From assembly GCA_947178105.1 (NCBI GenBank), contig CAMWXD010000001.1, positions 62,001-126,000 on the forward strand: a DNA stretch of 64,000 nucleotides. Reading direction: 5' to 3'. This stretch comes from an uncultured Eubacterium sp. (GTDB lineage: Bacteria; Bacillota; Clostridia; Lachnospirales; Lachnospiraceae). The number at the start of each line of letters is the position of its first letter. Positions within the stretch are counted from its first letter, which is position 1. Below, piece by piece: positions 17,362-24,451 of the stretch. A program made the position numbers and the translations under genes. A model generated the notes under the pieces. That model had not been told where the DNA came from and made no database searches. It saw only the letters and a program-made list of their open reading frames with translations.

Positions 17362-18669
17362 ATGGAACACTATTACCAGCCAGAAATCGAATGTGCCTCA
17401 AGGGAACAGATCCGTGCATGGCAGGACGAGCGCCTGGCAAATACCGTAAAGCGTGTTTACGAAAATGTGGAATTTTATAAAAAGAAGATGGACAAGGCAG
17501 GCGTTAAGCCAGAAGATATCCGCTCTGTAGACGACCTGCACAAGCTTCCGTTCCTGACAAAGGATGACCTGCGGGACGCTTATCCATACGGCCTATTGGC
17601 AGCGCCGCTGTCAGACTGCGTGCGCATCCAGTCTACGAGCGGCACGACAGGACGCAGAGTCGTGGCTTTTTATACGCAGCATGACATTGACCTATGGGAT
17701 GACTGCTGTGCCCGGGCAATCGCTGCCGCCGGCGGGACAAAGGACGATGTCGTACATGTATGCTACGGTTACGGCTTATTTACCGGAGGCCCTGGCTTAA
17801 ACGGCGGCTCCCACAAGATCGGCTCGCTGACGCTGCCGATGTCTTCCGGCAACACCGACCGCCAGATCCAGTTTATGTGCGACCTTGGCTCTACGATCTT
17901 ATGCTGTACGCCTTCGTATGCGGCTTACCTTGCCGAATCGATCTGGGAACGCGGCTTACAAGATGAGATTAAATTAAAGGCGGGTATTTTCGGCGCCGAG
18001 GCATGGACTGAAGAAATGCGCCATGATATCGAACAAAAGCTCGGCATCAAAGCCTTTGATATTTACGGCCTGACCGAAATCTCCGGCCCTGGTGTTTCTT
18101 TTGAATGCTGCGAACAGACGGGAATGCATATTAACGAAGACCACTTTATTGCAGAGGTGATCAACCCGCAGACCGGGGAAGTCCTTCCAGACGGCGAAAA
18201 AGGCGAGCTTGTATTTACCAGCATTACAAAAGAAGCCTTTCCGCTGCTGCGCTACCGTACAAGGGATATCTGTATCTTAAGCCACAAAAAATGCTCCTGC
18301 GGCCGTACGCATGTCAAGATGACAAAACCATTGGGACGCAGCGACGACATGCTGATCGTCAAAGGGGTCAACGTATTCCCGTCCCAGATCGAAACCGTCC
18401 TCTTAAATCAGGGATATCCGGCAAACTACCAGATCCTTGTAGGGCGCAAAAACAACAGCGACACGATCGAAGTCCAAGTGGAAATGACACAGGAAATGTT
18501 CTCAGACAACGCAGGTATCGTCGCAGAAAGAGAAAAGAAACTTGTAAACGCATTAAAGGCAATGCTTGGCATTTACGTCAAAGTCAAGCTCGTAAATCCA
18601 AAGACGATTACGCGCAGCGAAGGAAAAGCTGTCCGTGTGATCGACCAGCGTAACCTGTACCAGGGGTAG
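17362..18669 (+). CDS. paaK: Phenylacetate-CoA ligase family protein
   Basis: A 435-residue ANL-superfamily adenylating enzyme that activates aryl-acetic acids to CoA thioesters. The P-loop is STSGTTGRRVV (about residue 92), the A5-type motif is YGLTEISGPG (about 234), and the C-terminal hinge region carries GRSDDMLIVKGVNVFPSQ (about 323-340). Length is normal. The start (17362) follows an AAGGA; an upstream in-frame ATG at 17326 coincides with the promoter. It is co-transcribed with an ACT-domain protein 36 bases downstream, a common pairing in Clostridia, where indolepyruvate:ferredoxin oxidoreductase is often next to them; that enzyme is not in this window. Likely substrates are phenylacetate or indoleacetate from amino-acid breakdown. 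Confidence 0.88.
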   Translation: MEHYYQPEIECASREQIRAWQDERLANTVKRVYENVEFYKKKMDKAGVKPEDIRSVDDLHKLPFLTKDDLRDAYPYGLLAAPLSDCVRIQSTSGTTGRRVVAFYTQHDIDLWDDCCARAIAAAGGTKDDVVHVCYGYGLFTGGPGLNGGSHKIGSLTLPMSSGNTDRQIQFMCDLGSTILCCTPSYAAYLAESIWERGLQDEIKLKAGIFGAEAWTEEMRHDIEQKLGIKAFDIYGLTEISGPGVSFECCEQTGMHINEDHFIAEVINPQTGEVLPDGEKGELVFTSITKEAFPLLRYRTRDICILSHKKCSCGRTHVKMTKPLGRSDDMLIVKGVNVFPSQIETVLLNQGYPANYQILVGRKNNSDTIEVQVEMTQEMFSDNAGIVAEREKKLVNALKAMLGIYVKVKLVNPKTITRSEGKAVRVIDQRNLYQG

Positions 18670-18705
18670 CAGGGAAAACAGCCATTCAGACAGGAGGGGG
18701 AATTT

Positions 18706-19137
18706 ATGACAGTCAAACAGATCTCCATATTTGTGGAAAATAAACCGGGAAAGCTTGCCGAGCTGACCGAATACTTACATCAGTCCAAAATCGATATGCG
18801 TGCATTATCCATCGCAGAAGCGCAGGATTTTGGCATTGTGCGGATCATTGTAGACGATGCTTACAAAACATCCTGCGTGTTAAAAGAAGCAGGCTATGTC
18901 GCTTCGATTACGCCGGTTGTCGCCATCGAGATGCCGGATGAGCCAGGCAGCCTGTTCCGTATCTTAAAAATATTAGGAGACGGCGGTGTCAACCTGGAAT
19001 ATATGTACGCATTTCTGACCCGCAAACAATCAACCGCCTATATGGTGCTGCGTGTGGAAAATAACGAAAAAGCAATCGAAATTTTAAGCAAGAGCGGAAT
19101 CCATACGATTAGCCAGGAAGCGCTTGCCAGCTTATAA
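18706..19137 (+). CDS. Tandem ACT-domain protein
   Basis: A 143-residue protein made of two ACT domains (about 3-70 and 71-141). Each begins with the usual strand and Gly loop: ISIFVENKPGKLAELTEYL and VVAIEMPDEPGSLFRILKIL. ACT domains bind amino acids or similar small ligands. Stand-alone double-ACT proteins of this type travel with paaK, so it is probably a ligand-sensing partner of the ligase or its pathway. A strong AGGAGG precedes the ATG. No DNA-binding or catalytic domain is attached. Confidence 0.85.
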   Translation: MTVKQISIFVENKPGKLAELTEYLHQSKIDMRALSIAEAQDFGIVRIIVDDAYKTSCVLKEAGYVASITPVVAIEMPDEPGSLFRILKILGDGGVNLEYMYAFLTRKQSTAYMVLRVENNEKAIEILSKSGIHTISQEALASL

Positions 19138-19172
19138 CGAAATACCTTATGCCTTTTTTGTCAAAATGCATA

Positions 19173-19201
19173 TTGCATCCTGAAAATTCATATGCTATAA
19201 T
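19173..19201 (+). promoter_or_regulatory. Intergenic promoter for a short transcript
   Basis: TTGCAT (19173-19178), 17-base spacer, TATAAT (19196-19201), with no gene downstream on this strand. Confidence 0.55.
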
Positions 19202-19207
19202 GCCAAT

Positions 19208-19285
19208 AGGCAAAAGGATATGACAAGTCCATATGGACAAAGAATGAAATCCCCAACTGTATGCCCGTACAGTTGGGGGATTCTT
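19208..19285 (+). ncRNA. Small RNA candidate (about 78 nt)
   Basis: Bounded by the promoter at 19173-19201 and a strong terminator hairpin. A short self-complementary element GTCCATATGGAC lies at about 19227-19238. A 32-codon frame starts inside it but runs through the terminator and has a poorly spaced ribosome binding site. Confidence 0.4.
19251..19285 (+). terminator. Terminator of paaK-ACT and/or the small RNA
   Basis: CCCCAACTGT (19251-19260) pairs with ACAGTTGGGG (19269-19278), followed by GATTCTTCTT. Confidence 0.75.
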
Positions 19286-19419
19286 CTTATCTTTTTACAG
19301 TGGCTAAGCACCCACTAGGCTATTTGTTGTCCTTATGCTTGCTTATCAACTCTAAACAAAGCTGCCGGAAAATGATTTCAAGCCTTCATCTCCCCGGCAA
19401 CCTTTTTTATAAAAATACC

Positions 19420-21918
19420 TTACCAGATCTTTACCCTGTCCTCAGGCGCTACATACATTGCATCCTTTTTCGTAACCCCGTATACTTCATAAAACTCGTC
19501 GAACAACGGCAGGACTGCATTTACCCGCACTTTGTTCAGAGAATGGGCGTCTGCCATCAGCAGATAATCCCGGAACTGGTCTGTCTGGTTGGAAGCCCAG
19601 ATTTTTGCATTGCTCTCAAACGCCTTGCGCTGCGCTTCTTTATCATCGCCAAGGATATCCAGGATACATGCCATCGCACCCATATCGGCAATATTTTCAC
19701 CGACTGTCATTTCCCCATTCTGGAACAGCCCGTTTGCCACTTCAATGCTGCTGTAATAATCCATGACCTTCTGCGCCTTTGCCTGGAACTGCGCCAGATC
19801 CTCCTGCGTCCACCAGTTGACAAAGTTGCCGTTTTCATCATACCGTGCGCCGTTATTGTCAAACGCATGGGTAATCTCATGTCCGATTACCGTACCGATG
19901 CCGCCCAAGTTTTCTGCCGCATCCGCGCCTTTACGGTAAAACGGCTCCTGCAAAATCGCTGCCGGGAATGTAATATCGTTCGCCTGCGGATTATAAAACG
20001 CATTGACCATCTGCGGCAAAGCACCCCATTCCTTTTTATCCACACCGTTATCCAACTGTTTTTGCGCACCGCCGTTTAACGCTTCCATAATATCGACAAT
20101 ATTCTCAATCAGCCCTTTGGATGCATCGATCGATACGTTATCATAGTAAGAAGGCCATTGATCTGGATAGCCGATTTTCAGCTTCATCGTATCCAGCTTT
20201 TTGATTGCCTTCTGCTTCGTCGTATCCGAAAGCCAGTCAATTTTTTCAATCCTGCTGCGGAATGTCGCCAAAAGCTGTTTTGCGATGCCTTCTACTTCCT
20301 GCTTGCTTTCTTCTGAAAAATATTGATCCGTATACAGCTTGCCGAACTCCCAGCTAAACAGTGACTGTGTCAGCTCTTTTGCCACTGTATCCGCGTCTTT
20401 TTGCTCAGCCGACCCTGTCATTGCCGCGTCAAAATCCAGCAGAGCCTTGTAGTGGGCGCTGGTCAGATAGTTGCTGTAGCCCGTATACATAATAAACTTC
20501 TGAAAGTCTTTCAGGTCATCCAGATGCTCCGGCGTCAGGTAGCTGTTTACTTTCTTTACATTCTCCACTTCCTGCACAATGCATGTGTCAAAGCTGGTGA
20601 CGCCTGCTGTCTCTAAATATTTGAGAATGTCACAGTTGCTGTACAGGCCCGCAAGCTCCTCCTTTGTATAAGGATTGTAGATCTTCTCTACGTCATACCG
20701 GTCTTCCAGCCCAAGCCCCTGCATTGCAAACTCCTGCTGCATCTCGCAGATCTTTGCTGCTTTTTTAGACGCTTCTTCCTCGCTTTCTCCTGCCAGTACA
20801 AACATCTGCTTTACAAGCGTAAGCAGCGCCTGCTGAATCGCCTGGTTTGACTCTGTCTGCGTATAATATTCCTTTGTCAGCAAACACTCCGGGCCCTGGT
20901 CATACAGCACATACTTATTCGAATCCTGTATATCTGCTGCAATACCAAAATTAATGATCCCGTTCACGCCGATCCTGGAAAGCTGTGCCAGCACGTCTAC
21001 AAATTCTGCCGGCGTCTGCGCCTGGTCGATCTGGTCGATATACTTGCGCAGCGGTTCTACGCCTGCCTTATCCCTTGTCTCCATATCGCGTGCAAGCAAA
21101 TAAAAATCAATGACCTTCTGCTGTATGGATCCTTGCGTATACTTTTCTTTTTCCGCTGCCAGCCCGTCAATCAGGCTGTTTAAATTTTTTGTGACTTCTT
21201 CCTGCAAGCCGCCAAAATTGCTCCACATTCCCTGATCCTCACGAAGCGGATGTGCGTTTAATAGCTCTGCATTGATCGCCTGGTAAAAATCATCCTGCGG
21301 GCGCACCTCACTGTCAGCCGCACGGACTGATACATATACCACCTCTTTTTGCTTCGAACCGTCAGCCGCACGCACCGTGATTTTTGTACTGCCTGCTTTT
21401 TTTGCCGTAATCACGCCATCCTTGGACACCGACGCCGTCTTTGCATCCGCTGACACGTATACAAGCGCCTTGTTCGATGCATCCGCCGGGGTTACCTCTG
21501 CTTTAATCGTCGACTTTCCTCCGACCGGCAGTGCCACCGCAGACTTAATCACATTGACTCCGGTTACCTTCGTACCAACCGTAACCTCGATCACAGCCTT
21601 TGATGTTCCCGCTTTTGCCGTAATTTTAGCGGTTCCCTTTTTGATCCCTTTCAGTTTGCCGGATGCGCTTACCGTTACAACCTTTTGATTGCTGCTTTTC
21701 CATGTAACATCCGAACGGTTTGCCTTTAACTGGAACGTCTCGCCCTTTTGAATCGTAACCGTCCCGGTTTCCGCATTCGTTACCTTTACTTCCTTCGCTG
21801 CGGCTTCCACTGCTGCCGGTGCCAGCGCCAGATCCGGCGGCACTGATGAAAGCGGCGCCGCCGGAAATGCGAGCAGCGCTGCCAGCAGCAGGGAGATCAT
21901 TCTGCCTCGTTTTTTCAT
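19420..21918 (-). CDS. pepO: Secreted M13-family (PepO/neprilysin) metallopeptidase with Ig-like domains
   Basis: An 832-residue exported zinc endopeptidase. An N-terminal signal peptide (Lys/Arg start, ISLLLAALLAFPAA, cut near AAAKE) is followed by two Big_2-type Ig-like domains (about 42-115 and 117-197) with the usual KGTAKITAKAG and KAGSTKITV strands. The M13 peptidase domain (about 205-832) includes NAFYNPQAND, the zinc motif HEITH (680-684) and the second metal ligand in GENIADMG (about 740). Enzymes of this family cut short peptides; Ig-like domains suggest retention at the cell wall. A single gene with a GGAG ribosome binding site and no obvious operon partner. Confidence 0.92.
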   Translation of the reverse strand: MKKRGRMISLLLAALLAFPAAPLSSVPPDLALAPAAVEAAAKEVKVTNAETGTVTIQKGETFQLKANRSDVTWKSSNQKVVTVSASGKLKGIKKGTAKITAKAGTSKAVIEVTVGTKVTGVNVIKSAVALPVGGKSTIKAEVTPADASNKALVYVSADAKTASVSKDGVITAKKAGSTKITVRAADGSKQKEVVYVSVRAADSEVRPQDDFYQAINAELLNAHPLREDQGMWSNFGGLQEEVTKNLNSLIDGLAAEKEKYTQGSIQQKVIDFYLLARDMETRDKAGVEPLRKYIDQIDQAQTPAEFVDVLAQLSRIGVNGIINFGIAADIQDSNKYVLYDQGPECLLTKEYYTQTESNQAIQQALLTLVKQMFVLAGESEEEASKKAAKICEMQQEFAMQGLGLEDRYDVEKIYNPYTKEELAGLYSNCDILKYLETAGVTSFDTCIVQEVENVKKVNSYLTPEHLDDLKDFQKFIMYTGYSNYLTSAHYKALLDFDAAMTGSAEQKDADTVAKELTQSLFSWEFGKLYTDQYFSEESKQEVEGIAKQLLATFRSRIEKIDWLSDTTKQKAIKKLDTMKLKIGYPDQWPSYYDNVSIDASKGLIENIVDIMEALNGGAQKQLDNGVDKKEWGALPQMVNAFYNPQANDITFPAAILQEPFYRKGADAAENLGGIGTVIGHEITHAFDNNGARYDENGNFVNWWTQEDLAQFQAKAQKVMDYYSSIEVANGLFQNGEMTVGENIADMGAMACILDILGDDKEAQRKAFESNAKIWASNQTDQFRDYLLMADAHSLNKVRVNAVLPLFDEFYEVYGVTKKDAMYVAPEDRVKIW

Positions 21919-22128
21919 GTTGTGCTCCTTTCCATGTGTTACAATTTATAGATTTTGCATTGCCCGTTGTTATCATACCACTTTCTGAAACTGAACTCAA
22001 TTCCTATTTTTCCAATAGGAACCAGGCAGCTTTAATCTCAAAAGAGCAATCGTGTTACAGGGTGCGTTGGCCTCATTCTAATTTCTCTTATGGAGCAATA
22101 CCAGACATATGAACAGACAAAAAGGCTA
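21919..22128. other. Non-coding spacer
   Basis: Upstream region of the M13 peptidase gene (minus). I see no gene and no clear promoter; the antitoxin promoter of the type I locus starts at its right end. Confidence 0.5.
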
Positions 22129-22157
22129 TTGCAACCAAAGCCAAGATATGCTATATT
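22129..22157 (+). promoter_or_regulatory. Promoter of the antitoxin RNA
   Basis: TTGCAA (22129-22134), 17-base spacer, TATATT (22152-22157) on the plus strand. Confidence 0.6.
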
Positions 22158-22163
22158 ATAGAC

Positions 22164-22255
22164 ATAAAAGGAGTAACCGCCCACAAAGTGGTTTACCTCC
22201 CAGAATGGCTAAAGCCTACCTGTCTCGGCAAAGTACAAGGTAGGCTTATTTATTT
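22164..22255 (+). ncRNA. Putative antisense antitoxin RNA (RatA-like)
   Basis: An RNA of about 90 nt transcribed toward the holin-like toxin gene, ending at the shared terminator and overlapping the toxin mRNA 3' end. Its 5' part holds a hairpin with CCCAC/GTGG and the loop sequence TTTACCTCCC (about 22191-22201), complementary to the GGGAGG Shine-Dalgarno of the toxin message. This convergent 3'-overlap layout is that of B. subtilis txpA/ratA. Confidence 0.6.
22212..22247. terminator. Bidirectional terminator shared by toxin mRNA and antitoxin RNA
   Basis: AAGCCTACC (22212-22220) pairs perfectly with GGTAGGCTT (22239-22247); ATTTATTTT follows on the plus strand. Confidence 0.7.
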
Positions 22256-22345
22256 TCGCTTGTTCGTCCTATCAATATAGGCAAGCAGCGCAATCAGGAA
22301 ATTACCGCCCAAAAGTAACAGGCTTAATACTTCGTATGTATCCAT
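22250..22345 (-). CDS. Holin-like type I toxin (Hol_Tox/TxpA family), 31 residues
   Basis: A 31-codon gene starting MDTYEVLSLLLLGGNFLI, then ALLAYIDRTNKRK and stop. A single membrane helix with a short acidic start and a basic tail ending in (I)DR..KRK is the pattern of putative holin-like toxins, which are membrane-acting type I toxins. The Shine-Dalgarno (GGGGAGG, 22354-22360) is strong but can pair with an upstream ACCTCCCT, as in other type I toxin messages. It has a good promoter and a convergent antisense RNA. Too short to be found by length-based calling. Confidence 0.8.
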   Translation of the reverse strand: MDTYEVLSLLLLGGNFLIALLAYIDRTNKRK

Positions 22346-22353
22346 CTGCACCA

Positions 22354-22382
22354 CCTCCCCTCTTTTTCAAGTTTAGGGAGGT
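22354..22382 (-). promoter_or_regulatory. Shine-Dalgarno-sequestering stem in the toxin leader
   Basis: On the toxin message ACCTCCCT (22375-22382) can pair with AGGGGAGGT (22353-22361), which contains the ribosome binding site, across a loop of about 13 bases. Such stems hold primary type I toxin transcripts untranslatable until processed. Confidence 0.55.
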
Positions 22383-22416
22383 TTACCACCTTGTAACACG
22401 ATTACTCCATGGAAAA

Positions 22417-22445
22417 ATCATATCACAGGTAGTAAATTACTTCAA
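22417..22445 (-). promoter_or_regulatory. Promoter of the holin-like toxin
   Basis: Minus-strand TTGAAG (22440-22445), 17-base spacer, TATGAT (22417-22422); leader about 65 bases. Confidence 0.65.
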
Positions 22446-22661
22446 CAAGTTTATACACAATTCTCTCTGGTTAATTAAATCACATTCTAATTGCGATAAG
22501 CGGGTGCATCTATTCCTAAACGCGTTTTTGAAATCTCCCGAAAAGTTGATTCTTCATTTATTCCGCCTGCTTGATGCCCCATTCAGCAGCAGCTTTATTA
22601 TCCTCTAATTTTTCACTCAATATAGTCTTTTCATATCCTTTCTCAAATATGATACCACGTT
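22446..22661 (-). other. Spacer with a possible coding remnant
   Basis: Between the toxin promoter and the DUF4143 gene. A minus-strand frame at about 22570-22672, overlapping that gene's stop, encodes GYEKTILSEKLEDNK followed by AAAEWGIKQAE and stop. It is protein-like but has no credible start, so it may be the tail of a lost gene. Nothing else seen. Confidence 0.3.
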
Positions 22662-23795
22662 TTAAATCAACCAAACCGGCACACACCAGTTTTTTTCATC
22701 AATCGGAAGCAAATCAGCAGCCATGCAGACAACGCTTCCCGTCCCTATTTCCACTTTCAACGTTTCCAGTCCGCCAAACGCTTCCGCCGTACGAACCGGG
22801 TCTAGTACCTGGAAATTTTTGACGGCAGCTTTGCCGGGCGAAGCCGCTTTTTTGATTTCTACTGGAGACAGCACTCCGTTTTGATAAATCAATAGGTCAA
22901 TCTCTTTTTGGTCTTTATCTCTGTAATAAAAGATTGGCGGTTCTTTTCCGGCGTTTAAATAACTCTTATAAATCTCCGAGAACACATAGCTCTCAAAAAT
23001 AGCTCCCGACATGGCGCCTTTTTCCAGAGCCTGCGGGTTTCCCCATTTTAAGAGATAGGCAGCCAGCCCCGTATCCAAAAAATGGAGAAGCGGCATTTTT
23101 ACAACGCGCTTGAGGGCATTATTGTAATATGGCTGTATCAATGCAACCAGATGGGACGATACCAGGATGGACAGCCACTTTTTCGCTGTAGGCGCTGATA
23201 TTCCCGCCGCACTTGCCAGTTGTTCATATACAACCGGCTTGGACGTATGTGCCGCAACGATTGTCATAAAGTTGTAAAACTGCATTTCATCCGCCACCTG
23301 CGCCAAATCGCGGATATCCCTCTGCAAATACGTATCTGTATAAGAACGGTAATACGTTTCCCAATCCACAGCTTCGTCTGCATAAAGCTCCGGCATAGAC
23401 CCTTTGAATATGCGCTGATAGATTTCATTCAGCCCGCGTGGTTTCGTGACAGATAAACGACGGAGCAAACGGTTCGTATCAGTGGTAAACGGCTCGCTTG
23501 GCGTCTGATAGATCTCTGCATCAGACAATCCTAACAGATTCACTATGCCAACACGCCCTGCAAGGCTTTCACTCACATTTTTCATAAGCCGGAACACCTG
23601 CGAACCTGTGAGCCAAAAATCCCCTTTTCGTTTTGCATGGTCTACGTTCATCTTGATATAAGGAAACAGCTCCTCTGCCAGTTTTTGCAGCAGCGTGGTC
23701 TTTCCAACCTGCCTTGGCCCGGTGACCAGAAGTACCGGAAACATTTTCGAAACCCGTGCAATCGTATCTTCTGCGGCACGCTGAATATATGCCAT
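22662..23795 (-). CDS. DUF4143/AAA_14 ATPase with internal deletion
   Basis: A 377-residue member of the AAA_14-DUF4143 group (usually about 410-430 residues). Walker A is GPRQVGKTT (about residues 26-34). The protein then jumps from LLQKLAEE straight to LFPYIKMNVD: the segment that normally lies between, with the Walker B/IDEIQYAPE motif, about 40-45 residues, is absent, without loss of frame. The sensor region FWLTGSQVFRLM and the C-terminal DUF4143 domain (YYRDKDQKEIDLLI, with a PD-(D/E)XK-like E-x-K in PVEIKKA) are intact. ATP hydrolysis is probably lost. Single gene behind its own promoter; family function is poorly known. Confidence 0.85.
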   Translation of the reverse strand: MAYIQRAAEDTIARVSKMFPVLLVTGPRQVGKTTLLQKLAEELFPYIKMNVDHAKRKGDFWLTGSQVFRLMKNVSESLAGRVGIVNLLGLSDAEIYQTPSEPFTTDTNRLLRRLSVTKPRGLNEIYQRIFKGSMPELYADEAVDWETYYRSYTDTYLQRDIRDLAQVADEMQFYNFMTIVAAHTSKPVVYEQLASAAGISAPTAKKWLSILVSSHLVALIQPYYNNALKRVVKMPLLHFLDTGLAAYLLKWGNPQALEKGAMSGAIFESYVFSEIYKSYLNAGKEPPIFYYRDKDQKEIDLLIYQNGVLSPVEIKKAASPGKAAVKNFQVLDPVRTAEAFGGLETLKVEIGTGSVVCMAADLLPIDEKNWCVPVWLI

Positions 23796-23892
23796 AACAA
23801 ATCGCCCCTTTCCAAGCCCGTATATACGACCCGGCGCAGCATACCATCGTACATCGGCAAAATCAAATCCGTCTCATAGAAAGTGTAAGTTT

Positions 23893-23921
23893 ATTATAGC
23901 CAAAACAGCACGTTTTAGCAA
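23893..23921 (-). promoter_or_regulatory. Promoter of the DUF4143 ATPase gene
   Basis: Minus-strand TTGCTA (23916-23921), 17-base spacer, TATAAT (23893-23898); leader about 90 bases. Confidence 0.6.
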
Positions 23922-23931
23922 GCAAAAAACA

Positions 23932-23973
23932 GCCGCACCCCAGAAACCCTTGCCAGGATCTCCGCGATGCGGC
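23932..23973 (-). terminator. Terminator after the BlaR1 region
   Basis: GCCGCA (23932-23937) pairs with TGCGGC (23968-23973); on the minus strand TGTTTTTTGC follows. Confidence 0.6.
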
Positions 23974-23987
23974 CGTTTCTTTTTCGC

Positions 23988-24289
23988 CTATAAAGCCTGC
24001 TGCTGTTTATCCATATCTGTATCACTGCTTTCGGCAGCCATTCGTTCATAAACTGCCTTTTCATCCTCAATGTGACAATCGTTCCATGTATTGTCCTGTT
24101 TCATTCTGAAACCATTCGCCAGTCTCCCCAGGAAAACGTCTCAGGCTGCTGGCAGACCTCTCTGCCCCGTTGTCTTCCTGCCCGGCATCTGCAAACCTGT
24201 ACTCTTTCTAAAGCTCTATGTACGCTCCCTAATTCAGCCACATGCCCTAAACCCGCTCCGCCCGCGCCATCCCCGGCACAGGCACACAT
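23988..24289 (-). pseudogene. Possible decayed coding region downstream of BlaR1
   Basis: No intact gene, but protein-like stretches appear in three minus frames in turn: GHVAELGSVHRALERVQ, then FADAGQEDNGAERSASSL, then a 38-codon ATG frame (23988-24104) ending MAAESSDTDMDKQQQAL just before the terminator. This looks like one gene broken by frameshifts; the parent family is not recognised. The alternative is chance reading in GC-rich spacer. Confidence 0.3.
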
Positions 24290-24292
24290 GCG

Positions 24293-24451
24293 CTAATGAT
24301 CCTTTTTGTCCTCACCACGGTATAACGGGACATAAAAGGTCGAAACTACACGTTTGCCGAATTTGAAAAACTCAATTTTGAAATCTTCTAACTCGTAATA
24401 TGGTTTGCATTTTTGCTGCATTAAATTCCGATATTTTTTATTTATTTTCAT
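24293..24451 (-). CDS. Small lysine-rich protein overlapping the end of the BlaR1 gene
   Basis: A 52-residue gene, MKINKKYRNLMQQKCKPYYE then a KIEFFKFGKRVVSTFYVPLY segment. Its ATG lies 14 bases inside the 3' end of the BlaR1-type gene, in another frame, so translation would be coupled. Composition (Lys, Tyr, Phe with good codons) and clean stop make it look real. It is soluble, basic and of unknown function. Confidence 0.5.
   Translation of the reverse strand: MKINKKYRNLMQQKCKPYYELEDFKIEFFKFGKRVVSTFYVPLYRGEDKKDH

Noticed and set aside
19220-19318. A 32-codon frame in the small-RNA region
   Set aside because: Its Shine-Dalgarno is only two bases from the ATG and the frame runs through a strong terminator stem.
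24101-24289. A 62-residue minus-strand frame between the small gene and the terminator
   Set aside because: Composition (many Cys, Arg, Gly) is unnatural as a whole; only part looks like protein, so it was treated as part of a decayed region.
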